Shown here: in pieces, positions 9,701 to 18,922 of the stretch | Layout: every line of letters starts with the position of its first letter | Numbering within the stretch: the stretch's first letter is position 1 | Assembly: GCA_025455005.1 (NCBI GenBank) | Contig: JALONH010000016.1 | Span: 1 to 59,522, forward strand | DNA: 59,522 nt | From: Cytophagaceae bacterium | Lineage (GTDB): Bacteria > Bacteroidota > Bacteroidia > Cytophagales > Cytophagaceae | Reading direction: 5' to 3' | Notes under the pieces: generated by a model | Told to the model about the DNA's origin: nothing | What the model saw: the letters and a program-made list of their open reading frames with translations, nothing else | The model's database searches: none | Made by a program: the position numbers and the translations under genes

Positions 9701-10642
9701 CTATTTATCCATAAAGATATCCTTTCTAACTAAAAGATATTGAAGTATTTTTGGATTTAATCGAACCAAATCATCTTTCTCCTCTATTTTACCATATAAA
9801 TACTTATCTCCAGGTAAAGCTTTGTATATGAGCAAAGTATTAGAACGTCGAATTTCTCTATCTTTTAACCGTATACGAACTTCTGGTTTTTCACCTACTA
9901 ACATTCTTTCCACAGAATCTCTCTCCTTATCCACCACATATCCATGCACTCCCACTTGACCATACAGTTGGGTGTAGGCATATAATTTACTGGAATCTAC
10001 CCTACTGGCTCCTTCCAACACTAATAAACCATTTTGATTCCTTATGACAAAACCATATTTAGGCTGATCTTTATACGATACTTCAAGTTCTTGAAGGGAC
10101 ATAACACTGCTCGTAAAAATATACGGATCACGTAAATCCTGGATATTCATCCTGAATATTTTAGAGTAATCACCCGTAAAACCAGGCACATGAATGACTA
10201 ATGGCGATTTGTTGGATTGATACCATGTACTATTAGGATCATTGCTATTCGGCCCAATAGTATATTCAACCGTTTGTTGTTCCCCTACTATGCTTATCTT
10301 AACGCCGTCTTTTATCAAGGATTGCTCCACAATTCTAATTTCTTCTTTCGTAACAAACATTTTAGGCTCCATTCTGCCTAATCCTATCTTTATTAACTGT
10401 ACGACATCTGGACGTAATATATACTTTCCATCAACGCGCCATTCATTATCCGATACTACATCTATTATATGTTTTTTCCCATTATAACTATATTGTATTT
10501 CTTGAATGTCCATAGTATCCACTGCTATAAAACCATCGAATACAGGACTCGTTTTACTGCTATTATTCCATAAAACACCAACCGCTCCTATAAGAGAAAC
10601 AGTAAATAGTGACATCCATAGTTTAATTCGTTTTGGGATCAT
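9701..10642 (-). CDS. DUF4340-like membrane-anchored protein, partner of the Gld-type ABC genes
   Basis: 313 residues with an N-terminal membrane anchor (about 9-25) and a long extracytoplasmic region. Repeating blocks such as 'IQEIQYSYNGKKHIIDV...NEWRVDGKYILRPD' and 'YTIGPNSNDPNSTWYQSNKSPLVIHVPG' fit DUF4340 (paired beta domains). Proteins of this type often sit directly after GldG-like ABC auxiliary subunits, as here (6-base gap), so it is probably an accessory component of the same complex. It is the last gene of the long minus-strand run. The molecular function is unknown. Confidence 0.7.
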   Translation of the reverse strand: MIPKRIKLWMSLFTVSLIGAVGVLWNNSSKTSPVFDGFIAVDTMDIQEIQYSYNGKKHIIDVVSDNEWRVDGKYILRPDVVQLIKIGLGRMEPKMFVTKEEIRIVEQSLIKDGVKISIVGEQQTVEYTIGPNSNDPNSTWYQSNKSPLVIHVPGFTGDYSKIFRMNIQDLRDPYIFTSSVMSLQELEVSYKDQPKYGFVIRNQNGLLVLEGASRVDSSKLYAYTQLYGQVGVHGYVVDKERDSVERMLVGEKPEVRIRLKDREIRRSNTLLIYKALPGDKYLYGKIEEKDDLVRLNPKILQYLLVRKDIFMDK

Positions 10643-10648
10643 ATTATA

Positions 10649-12304
10649 TTAGAAAGAACCGAATTTTTTCTTTCGTTGAAGATGTTGGTATACTGCAAAC
10701 GATACAACGATAAGGATAGGTAAAGCAATATTTAAGAATTGCCAGAAGAAGCGTTTAGATTGAATAGTAGTAACATCTAAAGGACGCATTACAACCTCTT
10801 TACTCCTTACTTCGATTACCTCTTGATTCATTAAATAATCGATTGAGTTTAATATTAAATCTTTAGAAGAAAATTGATACCGCATATCTTTATCGTAACC
10901 TAAAGCAATTGGCTTGTTTCGATAGGTATCCATTTCATTTAAAATTAAATCAGCATCCGAATACACAATTATCTTTCCATTAGAAGTTGTATTCGTATCC
11001 GAAGCAGGAACACCCCAAGGTGATGGTTTATTTTTATATAAGGAAGTAAATTTACCCTCCAATAATACACCTACTATCTGTTTCCCTGCTTGATAGGAAG
11101 AAGGATCAGAGGTTCGTTTTAAAAAATCCAAATCAATTTGAAAAGGCACATTTAATATTTTAGACTGAGAAGATGTAGTTAACAAAACAGTCTTTTTAAT
11201 ATTTTCAGATTTTACAGTATCTATAGTACCGGCTAACACTAACTTAATAGCATCTAAATTTTTAGTAATAACATGATCACTAAACTCATAAATGATAGGG
11301 TAATATGGAAAACTTAATGCTTGAACCTCTCCATTTAAACCGGTTTGTATAACCGTAGTGGCACAATTAATATCTGATACCGCATTTTGGTTCAAACGAA
11401 TACCGTATTTAAAAAACAAATCATTTAAATTCAATTGTTTTTCAAGTCCAAATGTAACACCATTTTTCAAACTGTCTTTTCTTATGTCTGCTTGGTCTAA
11501 TAAAACGAATAAACGTCCACCATTTACTACATATTGATCTAGAATATATTTTTCTTTTTCTGTAAAAGCTACTGTTGGATTAATCAATATTACAACATCA
11601 GATCCTTTTAAAGCGTTTAGTGAATCTAACTTTCTACGTTGTAATTTATATAATGAAGTTAGGGCATTACTGATTTCTAGCAATTTTTCTTTAGCAGGTT
11701 CCCCATGTCCGTCGATTAAAGTTATGGTTTTATAATTAACGGTCGACAATCGTCTAAGACCTTGCAAAATTTCATACTCCACCCCTTCAACCGATTGATT
11801 TAATTGCTCTTCAATCGATAATGTTTTATTTCCTTTTAAAAAACTAACGGGTGTTTCGCGATTCTTATAGGTTAATATTAGGCCAGGGAATAATAACCTT
11901 TCGGTTTTGCTGCCGTTACTCTCATCTAAGTAATAATGAGGCGTTATGCCTCTTTTATAAATTTGATTTTGAAATCGCTCCCGAATTATTTTATCCGGTT
12001 CTGCCGAAGGGTCAATAAATCTATAAGTTATATTTCGATTAGAATACGCTTTACATTGATCTAATTTTTCTTGTATAGCTTTTCTCAAACGCTCGAAATC
12101 CGAATTTAAAGTCCCACTCAAATAAACATCTACATATAAATCACTTTCTAATGATGACAGTATGTTTTTAGTAACAGGTGCTAAAGAGTGGCGTTTGTCT
12201 TCTGTAAAATCAATTCTAAAAAAATAAGTACTGAAGATGATGTTACAACAAATTAGTGTACCAACAATTAATAGATATTCCAAACAATCATAAACTCTTC
12301 TCAT
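10649..12304 (-). CDS. gldG: GldG-type ABC transporter auxiliary protein
   Basis: 551 residues from the ATG at 12304. A TTG nine bases upstream overlaps the gldF stop and is less likely. There is an N-terminal membrane segment (about 9-28), a large periplasmic region and a C-terminal membrane segment (about 520-540) with a basic tail. The opening 'RIDFTEDKRHSLAPVTKNILSSL' and the 'VILINPTVAFTEKEKYILDQYVVNGGRLFVLLDQ' region are characteristic of GldG / ABC-auxiliary (IFT52/GldG-like) domains. In Flavobacterium johnsoniae GldA-GldF-GldG form an ABC system needed for gliding. Homologues also occur in non-gliders, so gliding is not proven here. Confidence 0.85.
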   Translation of the reverse strand: MRRVYDCLEYLLIVGTLICCNIIFSTYFFRIDFTEDKRHSLAPVTKNILSSLESDLYVDVYLSGTLNSDFERLRKAIQEKLDQCKAYSNRNITYRFIDPSAEPDKIIRERFQNQIYKRGITPHYYLDESNGSKTERLLFPGLILTYKNRETPVSFLKGNKTLSIEEQLNQSVEGVEYEILQGLRRLSTVNYKTITLIDGHGEPAKEKLLEISNALTSLYKLQRRKLDSLNALKGSDVVILINPTVAFTEKEKYILDQYVVNGGRLFVLLDQADIRKDSLKNGVTFGLEKQLNLNDLFFKYGIRLNQNAVSDINCATTVIQTGLNGEVQALSFPYYPIIYEFSDHVITKNLDAIKLVLAGTIDTVKSENIKKTVLLTTSSQSKILNVPFQIDLDFLKRTSDPSSYQAGKQIVGVLLEGKFTSLYKNKPSPWGVPASDTNTTSNGKIIVYSDADLILNEMDTYRNKPIALGYDKDMRYQFSSKDLILNSIDYLMNQEVIEVRSKEVVMRPLDVTTIQSKRFFWQFLNIALPILIVVSFAVYQHLQRKKKFGSF

Positions 12305-12306
12305 AC

Positions 12307-13035
12307 TTACCAATGTCTGCTACCTAATTTTAGTTTCGTTAACCCTAACATTAAACCAATGACTGTTAGAAAATAAAATACATTACGAAAGTCCACTACT
12401 CCTTTACTAAGTGCAATGTAATGGTAATCTAAACTAATATATTGTAATAAAAATGCCTGACTAGTCCAAGAAGATACGGCGGATAAGTCATTAAGCCCTT
12501 TATACCAAACATAGGAAATGGACAAAGCGAGAATAAAAGAAACCACTTGATTTAAACTCATAACCGACGCAAATAAACCAATCGAAACGAAAACTAATCC
12601 CATTAATAGTAAGCCTACATAGGAAGAAAAAACAGCGGCTGAATCTATATTACCCACTGGTTTTCCTAAATAATACACAGAACCATAATAAATAAGTGTG
12701 GGTATTACAGCGACTACTACTATAGCACCTGAAGCGAAAAATTTACCTAATATTATATCCCAATCTGAGATGGGTTTTGTTAGCAGTAACTCTATTGTTC
12801 CATCTTTTTTCTCTTCGGCAAATAAGCGCATGGTAATAGCCGGAATTAATAACATAAAAGCTAAAGGAGCCAAGTAAAATAAAGTATCCAAATCTGCATA
12901 ACCATAGGACTCAATGGAGGTGGAAGGAATCACCCATAAAAAAACACCAATAAAGGTTAGAAAAACAATAATAGCTAAATACGCTACTAATGAATTTAAT
13001 AAAGTGGTAGTTTCTTTTCTAAATATAGCCCACAT
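12307..13035 (-). CDS. gldF: GldF-type ABC-2 permease
   Basis: 242 residues with about six membrane segments. The 'FAEEKKDGTIELLLTKPISDWDIILGKFFAS' block is the signature of ABC-2 permeases of the GldF/NosY kind. It starts one base after the gldA stop and ends two bases before the gldG ATG, so the three are clearly one operon. It should form the inner-membrane channel part of the complex with the GldA-like ATPase. The substrate is unknown. Confidence 0.88.
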   Translation of the reverse strand: MWAIFRKETTTLLNSLVAYLAIIVFLTFIGVFLWVIPSTSIESYGYADLDTLFYLAPLAFMLLIPAITMRLFAEEKKDGTIELLLTKPISDWDIILGKFFASGAIVVVAVIPTLIYYGSVYYLGKPVGNIDSAAVFSSYVGLLLMGLVFVSIGLFASVMSLNQVVSFILALSISYVWYKGLNDLSAVSSWTSQAFLLQYISLDYHYIALSKGVVDFRNVFYFLTVIGLMLGLTKLKLGSRHW

Positions 13036-13036
13036 A

Positions 13037-13960
13037 TCAACGTATCCCCTGTTGGGTTAATTCTCTAAATATTGTTTCTAAACTTCTTTCTTCTTCTTTC
13101 ATTTCAAGAATAGTCCATTGATGTTGAGCGCAAAATTGAAACACCTCTGAACGCACATCCGTGTCAGCTTGTATGGTTAATTCATATACCGCGAATGCAA
13201 AGGATTGTACTTGGGAAACAAAAGGGAGTTGTAACCATACATCAGAAGACACTTCTGATACCAATTGAATCCGCAATATTCGATTATTTAATTTTCCTTG
13301 TTTAAGGGCTGAAACGGTATCATTAGCCACAATCGTTCCACGATTAATAATCACCACTTGTTGACAAAGCGCCTGTACCTCCTGCATGATGTGCGTAGAC
13401 AAAATTACCGTTTTATTTTCTGCAATGGATGCTATAAGTTGACGTATTTCTACTATTTGATTGGGATCTAATCCGGTTGTTGGTTCGTCCAATATTAATA
13501 CGGAGGGATTAGGTAAAAGAGCTTGAGCTAAACCCACTCGTTGTCGATAGCCTTTGGACAAAGCTCCAATCTTTTTATTCTGTTCTAACGTTAGACCACA
13601 AACTTCTATCATTTCAGCGATACGTTTTGTCAGAACTTCTCCCTTCCATTGATACAGATGTCCAATAAATTGAAGATACTCAAAAACAAACATATCTACA
13701 TACAGAGGATTATGCTCGGGCAGATAACCGACTTGTCTCTTCACTTCCAATGGGTATTGTGCTACATCCGTTCCATTCACGAATACAGTGCCTGACGTTG
13801 GGGGAATATAACCGGTAGCAATCTTCATTGTTGTAGATTTACCGGCTCCATTAGGTCCTAAAAATCCTGTAATGATACCTTTAGGCGCTATAAACGATAT
13901 ATCGGAAACAGCTTGCTGTTTGCCATATTGTTTTACTAAATGTGAAACCTCAATAGACAT
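13037..13960 (-). CDS. gldA: GldA-type ABC transporter ATPase
   Basis: 307 residues. Walker A GPNGAGKS (35-42), signature LSKGYRQRV (134-142), Walker B LILDEP (155-160) and the switch His in STH (188-190) are all present. The C-terminal ~80 residues are the extension usual in GldA/CcmA-like ATPases. The signature has KGYRQR rather than SGGQ, as is common in the GldA group. It is coupled to gldF with a 1-base gap, and trmB lies 21 bases upstream. It energises the GldF-GldG complex. Confidence 0.88.
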   Translation of the reverse strand: MSIEVSHLVKQYGKQQAVSDISFIAPKGIITGFLGPNGAGKSTTMKIATGYIPPTSGTVFVNGTDVAQYPLEVKRQVGYLPEHNPLYVDMFVFEYLQFIGHLYQWKGEVLTKRIAEMIEVCGLTLEQNKKIGALSKGYRQRVGLAQALLPNPSVLILDEPTTGLDPNQIVEIRQLIASIAENKTVILSTHIMQEVQALCQQVVIINRGTIVANDTVSALKQGKLNNRILRIQLVSEVSSDVWLQLPFVSQVQSFAFAVYELTIQADTDVRSEVFQFCAQHQWTILEMKEEERSLETIFRELTQQGIR

Positions 13961-13981
13961 AATAGATTTTCAAAAATAACA

Positions 13982-14674
13982 CTATTTAATGGATTTATCA
14001 TGTGTATTATGACTAGGTAAAAACTTAAATCTTAAATAGTTAATTTTAAAGCCTACTTTTTTAAATTTTCGTTCATAGGTTGTCTCAATTCCCAAATGTT
14101 CTGATAGCATAGGAGATTGATCTAAATCGAAGGTGTAGTCTAATTCAGAAATACCCCATTCGGGATCTTGTAATACCTCCAAGGTATAATCAAACAATGC
14201 TCTATTATCCGTTTTAAAATGAACACTTCCACCTTGAGGCATTAGTCTTTTATAAATACTTAAAAACCGTCTTCCGGGTAACCTTAATTTTTCATCCCCT
14301 TCTTTAGGTCTGGGATCCGGGAAGGTAATCCAAATAGTATCAACTTCTCCGGGTTCGAAGAAATCTTCTAAAGACTGAAGTTTTGTTCTAAGAAATGCTG
14401 TATTATGTAATCCTAATTCAACAGAGAGAGAACTACCTTTCCATAATCGAGCTCCTTTAATATCAATACCAATAAAGTTTCGATCGGGATACTGTTGAGC
14501 TAAACCAGTAGTATATTCTGCTCTCCCACATCCAACTTCTAATGTAATAGGGTTATGGTTTCCAAAATGATGTTTCCAATTCCCTTTAATAGTAGCATAT
14601 TTTTCTTTACCGGGCTGTATAAAATTATATGCCTCTTCATTAAATTTAAATCGTAAGAGTTTTTTTCTAGCCAT
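13982..14674 (-). CDS. trmB: tRNA (guanine-N7-)-methyltransferase
   Basis: 230 residues, normal length. It makes m7G46 in tRNA using S-adenosylmethionine. Visible motifs: SAM-binding LEVGCG (45-50), GIDIKGARLWKG (69-80) and TFPDPRPK (117-124), followed by 'GRRFLSIYKRLMPQGG'. The start overlaps the folC stop by 8 bases, so the two are probably translationally coupled. It lies in the middle of the long minus-strand run, 21 bases ahead of gldA. Confidence 0.95.
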   Translation of the reverse strand: MARKKLLRFKFNEEAYNFIQPGKEKYATIKGNWKHHFGNHNPITLEVGCGRAEYTTGLAQQYPDRNFIGIDIKGARLWKGSSLSVELGLHNTAFLRTKLQSLEDFFEPGEVDTIWITFPDPRPKEGDEKLRLPGRRFLSIYKRLMPQGGSVHFKTDNRALFDYTLEVLQDPEWGISELDYTFDLDQSPMLSEHLGIETTYERKFKKVGFKINYLRFKFLPSHNTHDKSIK

Positions 14675-15974
14675 CTTTTCTCCAAATGGTTATATCGCCT
14701 AATAAATATATACTTCCTCCAATCCAGACTATATCCTCTTTTGAGGCAATAGAAAGAATATTTTCAATACATTGATTCACATTTTCATTAATTGTGTAGG
14801 TTCGACCAATTGCTTCAAAATAAGAGGCTAATTCTTTTACGGGCATTGCTCTGCCATTTTGAGCCGCTGTTAGATTACAATGAAAATCAGCAGGAATAAA
14901 GGAAAGCATTTTGTCAATGGATTTATCTTTCGAACAGCCTATAACCAAATAGATAGTATTCTTAGCTGTTTTTAAAAGTTTCAATTGTGTCATTGCTAGT
15001 TCGATTCCGGCATCATTATGGGCGGCATCTAAAATCACCATAGGTTGTTTCGACATAAGTTGCCAACGTCCCATAAAAGAAGTCAACATCACCACTCTCC
15101 TACATCCTTCATATATGGCTTCCAGAGGAATTTCAAAATCGGACAAAACTGTGAGCACTTGTAATACTGCTTTTATATTTGCTTTTTGGTAATGACCTAA
15201 TAACCCGCATTGCAAATGAGGTAAAAAGGGTTGTCCATATTGAAACACATTCCATTCTTGATATGAAACCGTTTCAGAGAGAGGTATTACTTCAAATGTT
15301 TCATCTGCAAAATAAATAGGACTTTTTTGTTTTAAAGCATTTTGGTGAATGATATCACTATATGGTAAGTGGGACTCTGATAAAACGATTGGTACGAAGG
15401 GTTTGATTATTCCACTCTTTTCATGTGCAATTTGTTCTACAGAATGACCTAAGTATTGAACGTGATCTAAACTAACATTCGTTATAACACTGATAAGAGG
15501 TTGTATGATATTTGTGGCGTCTAATCGCCCACCCATTCCGGTTTCTATGATAGCAATATCTACTGTATTCTTCCGAAAATAATCAAAAGCCATTACAGTC
15601 GTGATTTCAAAAAAAGATGCCGGTACATCTATATTTTTATCTAAAAATTCTTGAACAAAACGAATAACAGATGTTTCGTTTATCTGTTCCCCATTTATTT
15701 TAATGCGCTCTCTAAAGCTAAACACGTGCGGAGAAGTATATAATCCGACCTTATATCCGGCAGACATTAATATGGCTGCTAATAAGTGAGAGCAACTACC
15801 CTTTCCATTTGTACCTGCAATATGTATACAGGGAAATGTTTTTTCAGGCCGACCAAATGCTTCAGAGAGTTGGACTACATTGTCTAATCCAGGCTTATAC
15901 GCTAGTGCCCCATTTTTTTCAAAAGCGGGATGTGCGTTATATAAATAATCGATGGTCTCCTGATACGAAAGCAC
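14667..15974 (-). CDS. folC: Dihydrofolate synthase / folylpolyglutamate synthase
   Basis: 435 residues of the Mur-ligase superfamily. ATP-binding GTNGKGS at 54-60, 'ETGMGGRLDATN' at about 144-155 and the 'LDAAHN' loop are present. It adds glutamate to dihydropteroate and to reduced folates. The start is GTG at 15974 (GTG-CTT-TCG-TAT-CAG): there is no upstream ATG after the tonB stop 11 bases away, and the resulting N-terminus 'LSYQETIDYLY' matches the family. It is coupled to trmB by an 8-base overlap. Confidence 0.95.
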   Translation of the reverse strand: MLSYQETIDYLYNAHPAFEKNGALAYKPGLDNVVQLSEAFGRPEKTFPCIHIAGTNGKGSCSHLLAAILMSAGYKVGLYTSPHVFSFRERIKINGEQINETSVIRFVQEFLDKNIDVPASFFEITTVMAFDYFRKNTVDIAIIETGMGGRLDATNIIQPLISVITNVSLDHVQYLGHSVEQIAHEKSGIIKPFVPIVLSESHLPYSDIIHQNALKQKSPIYFADETFEVIPLSETVSYQEWNVFQYGQPFLPHLQCGLLGHYQKANIKAVLQVLTVLSDFEIPLEAIYEGCRRVVMLTSFMGRWQLMSKQPMVILDAAHNDAGIELAMTQLKLLKTAKNTIYLVIGCSKDKSIDKMLSFIPADFHCNLTAAQNGRAMPVKELASYFEAIGRTYTINENVNQCIENILSIASKEDIVWIGGSIYLLGDITIWRKDG

Positions 15975-15985
15975 TACAGGAGTGT

Positions 15986-16795
15986 TTAATAGGACTTTTT
16001 AATATTAAAAGTAACTGTTCCGGTTGAGCTGGGAGCTACATTGGCACCATTTGGTTCAAACTCTGCTGACCACAATATTTTTTCATATTGTTTAACCGTA
16101 GCAGGAGACACAGATGAATGATCCGTCACAATTGAAATAATCTGACCATCTTCATCTATTTTAATTTTGAATACAATTTGTCCTTCTTCTTGAGGGTTTT
16201 GAGGTAATGAAGGTTTTTTCTTCCATCTCCAACCCGACAAACTTAAACCATCACCTACAGAACCTGTACCGGAACCACCATCCCCGGTTCCACTTTTTCC
16301 ATAATAATTTTTTGAATTAGTTGATCCATTTGGATCTCCTTGATTCCCTGTAGTACCGGTGGTTCCATCTCCTGGATTCGGTTTCATTAAATTTTTAGGA
16401 TTTGTGGCAGGTTGGGTTGAACTTACTGAAGTAGTTTTTTGAGGTGTTGTAGTACTGGTTGAAACAGTAGTAGATTTTACTACGGTGTGTTCAGAAGGCA
16501 GTGTCGATGTAACGGGCGTGGTGGGTGCCTCTGTTGATTCAGTTGGCGTAATCGTTTCTACCGGAGTAGTTTCAGAAACAGTAGGCTCTGAAGCAGGTTC
16601 AGTAGAATTATTATCCCCGGAACCAGCGGCATCTAACCCGAAATTTAATTCAATTCCCGGCATACCCGGAGTAGGAGGATCCGGTTGACGCCATACTACA
16701 AAAAACAAAAACAAAAGCAACAATAGAGCATGAACTATAACTGTAGTTACAAATGCTTTTCTATCGTTTACATATTGTTCGTGTTTGGTCAACAT
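15986..16795 (-). CDS. TonB-like energy transducer
   Basis: 269 residues with TonB layout. A short cytoplasmic head is followed by a membrane segment (about 14-35), a long Thr/Ser/Pro/Gly-rich linker (about 40-190) expected to cross the periplasm, and a C-terminal domain (about 200-269) with 'EEGQIVFKIKIDEDGQI' and 'STGTVTFNIKKSY' strands. It follows exbD with a 3-base gap and exbB before that, so it should be the moving arm of a proton-motive-force motor. The C-terminal domain is divergent and could engage a specific partner, such as the barrel or SPOR protein of the same operon. Confidence 0.85.
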   Translation of the reverse strand: MLTKHEQYVNDRKAFVTTVIVHALLLLLFLFFVVWRQPDPPTPGMPGIELNFGLDAAGSGDNNSTEPASEPTVSETTPVETITPTESTEAPTTPVTSTLPSEHTVVKSTTVSTSTTTPQKTTSVSSTQPATNPKNLMKPNPGDGTTGTTGNQGDPNGSTNSKNYYGKSGTGDGGSGTGSVGDGLSLSGWRWKKKPSLPQNPQEEGQIVFKIKIDEDGQIISIVTDHSSVSPATVKQYEKILWSAEFEPNGANVAPSSTGTVTFNIKKSY

Positions 16796-16798
16796 AAA

Positions 16799-17200
16799 TT
16801 ATTTTTCTGTTACAGTGGCTAAGGATACTTTTAATCCTAAACTATTGCAAATACTGGCAACTTTTACAAAATATTCGGTTGGAACATCTTTATCTACGTG
16901 CAACGTAACGAAGGTATTTTTTATATCACCGGATATAGATGCTTTGATATCATTTTCCATTGTAGATAAAGAAGATTCTTTATTCCCAACTAAATAACGT
17001 AAATCTTTGCTTATTGTTATGGCAATTTCAGTAGGTTTAGTATTTACTTCTTTATCTGTAGATGGTAAACTAACAGGCAATGCAGAGGGTGTAACAAAAG
17101 TAGAGGTTAATAGAAAAAAAATCAAAAGCAGAAATACTAAATCTGTCATGGAAGACATATTAAATTCTGTAGTGATTTTATTCCTTCTTTTCAACTGCAT
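16799..17200 (-). CDS. exbD: ExbD/TolR-family biopolymer transport protein
   Basis: 133 residues with one N-terminal membrane helix (about 19-37). The sequence 'FNMSSMTDLVFLLLIFFLL' carries Asp20 at the position of the proton-conducting Asp of ExbD/TolR. The remainder is a small periplasmic domain. It sits between exbB and tonB with gaps of 9 and 3 bases. Confidence 0.93.
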   Translation of the reverse strand: MQLKRRNKITTEFNMSSMTDLVFLLLIFFLLTSTFVTPSALPVSLPSTDKEVNTKPTEIAITISKDLRYLVGNKESSLSTMENDIKASISGDIKNTFVTLHVDKDVPTEYFVKVASICNSLGLKVSLATVTEK

Positions 17201-17209
17201 ATTGAAAGA

Positions 17210-17896
17210 CTATTTATTAGGTTGCTGAAGTAATTCGAGAAATTCAATTGACGCATATTCCATTTGGTGAATAATACGTTGTACCTTCCCTACTAAAAAA
17301 TTGTAACTTGCCAACGCGATAATACCGACAACTAAACCGGCAACCGTTGTCACCATGGCTTCATACATACCGGAAGATAATAACTTAGGTGATATCGTAC
17401 CTTCTTCTTGAGCAATTGCAATGAAAGCTTGTATCATACCGGTTACGGTTCCTAAGAAACCTAACATGGGAGCAAGACCAGATATAGAGGCTAACCATGC
17501 CAAGTTCTTTTCAAGATTGTATAATTCAATCTTTCCAACATTTTCAATAGACGCTTCTATATTACTTAATGGAGATCCTATTTTAGATAATCCTTTATGA
17601 ATCATTCTAGAAAATGGGGTTTTAACTGTTTCGCAATGCATCATAGCGGACTTAACGTCCCCTTCCACTACATATCCTTTTATTTTATCTAAGAATGTTT
17701 GAGGATTACGATCGAATTTTAAATATGTTAAGTAGCGCTCAACTAATAAAAAAATAGAAACAAAAGACAATAAGAAGATAGGAATCATAATCCAACCTCC
17801 GGCTTGAATAAGTGACCATAAGGTAATTTCACTAACGGTTTCAGCAACATCAGATGCTGAAGTTGTATTGGTAGTTGTTATTTGCTGTAGGAACAT
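17210..17896 (-). CDS. exbB: ExbB/TolQ/MotA-family proton channel protein
   Basis: 228 residues with three membrane segments (about 30-50, 125-150 and 158-182). The 'ISGLAPMLGFLGTVTGMIQAF' and 'GMYEAMVTTVAGLVVGIIALASYNFL' blocks are diagnostic of the ExbB/TolQ/MotA family. It should form the stator pentamer around the ExbD helix. It starts 6 bases after the SPOR gene stop. Confidence 0.93.
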   Translation of the reverse strand: MFLQQITTTNTTSASDVAETVSEITLWSLIQAGGWIMIPIFLLSFVSIFLLVERYLTYLKFDRNPQTFLDKIKGYVVEGDVKSAMMHCETVKTPFSRMIHKGLSKIGSPLSNIEASIENVGKIELYNLEKNLAWLASISGLAPMLGFLGTVTGMIQAFIAIAQEEGTISPKLLSSGMYEAMVTTVAGLVVGIIALASYNFLVGKVQRIIHQMEYASIEFLELLQQPNK

Positions 17897-17902
17897 GTAA
17901 AC

Positions 17903-18922
17903 TTAAAACTTTTTAACCCAAATGCTTTCGCCTAATTCTGACACTAGCTCTAAACGTTTTGCTTTTGCCTCTTCTTTAGTTGTGTAACTTCCAATTGTAA
18001 CATAATGTAACCCTTTGGTTTCAGATGTATGTTTTTGGGGATCTAGAGAAGTGTATTTATTTACTAATTGATCCGCATTGCTTTCTTCCTTAAATACGCC
18101 TACGACTATAGCGTAAGATCCTTTGGAAATACCATAATTCTCCTCAATTGTTGATGTTTCAGATGGTGTTACCATCGTTTCAGGTGAATCATTCAATTGA
18201 ACCATACTGTCTGCTTGTTGAACAGAGTCTATCGTTTGTAATACTATTTCTTTCACCTCATTAGAATTTTCAAGGTTAGCAGTAGTGTCGGAACCAAATA
18301 CACTTGAGAATGAAAATCCAGCTATTTGCATCTCCGGGTTCTGTTTCATAATTATTAAACCGGAACCTAGTAATAGAATAACGGGAGCAATAAATAGCAT
18401 CACTTTCCAAACGTTACTTTTAGAAGCAGTAGTTGTTTGGTCGCTTTCTGCAACTACTTTTTTAGTTTGTGTTTTACGTCTATTTTCCATTGGTTTAGTA
18501 CTTCGGTCTATAGGTTTTAACATCAATTCAGGTAAGCCGTATACATCTGAAGAAGAGATTAATCGGCTTTCAGGAATAAATTCAACATTTCCTTCATCGT
18601 TGATATAAAATCTACCTACACCGGCTAAGGAATATTTTTTCTGTGTGTTTAATTCAGTTGTAACCCATTGAACCCAATTCTGAATCTGTTGATTCGCTTC
18701 AAAAAAAGTTATTTTTTCTTGAGTGGCAATATGTGACGATAACAAACCGTCATTAACCTTAACTTGCTTATTAAACCCAATGGTTTTACCCGGAGGTAAA
18801 ACTTTATGCGTAATGGGGTGAATTTCTGCAGATATTTTTTGAACTAATAGTGCACCCCAGCCAGGTATTATTACACAATCCTGATTTTCAATTAGTTGAC
18901 TAATATACTGACTAATATTCAT
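17903..18922 (-). CDS. HU-CCDC81-like and SPOR domain membrane protein
   Basis: 339 residues. The N-terminal ~135 residues ('QDCVIIPGWGALLVQ', 'YSLAGVGRFYINDEGNVEFIPE') match the paired HU-CCDC81-like domains found in Bacteroidota. One membrane helix follows (about 171-192), then an acidic linker, then a C-terminal SPOR domain (about 262-339, 'YAIVVGVFKEESNADQLV' ... 'HYVTIGSYTTKEEAKAKR'). By family knowledge SPOR domains bind peptidoglycan with denuded glycan strands, often at the septum. The HU-like part is predicted to be cytoplasmic, so the protein could link DNA or a cytoplasmic partner to the cell wall. Its place next to exbB-exbD-tonB argues for a shared envelope machine. Confidence 0.85.
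   Translation of the reverse strand: MNISQYISQLIENQDCVIIPGWGALLVQKISAEIHPITHKVLPPGKTIGFNKQVKVNDGLLSSHIATQEKITFFEANQQIQNWVQWVTTELNTQKKYSLAGVGRFYINDEGNVEFIPESRLISSSDVYGLPELMLKPIDRSTKPMENRRKTQTKKVVAESDQTTTASKSNVWKVMLFIAPVILLLGSGLIIMKQNPEMQIAGFSFSSVFGSDTTANLENSNEVKEIVLQTIDSVQQADSMVQLNDSPETMVTPSETSTIEENYGISKGSYAIVVGVFKEESNADQLVNKYTSLDPQKHTSETKGLHYVTIGSYTTKEEAKAKRLELVSELGESIWVKKF

Noticed and set aside
16485-16688. Plus-strand Gly/Val/Ser-rich ORF
   Set aside because: Antisense shadow of the low-complexity Thr/Pro linker of the TonB-like protein.
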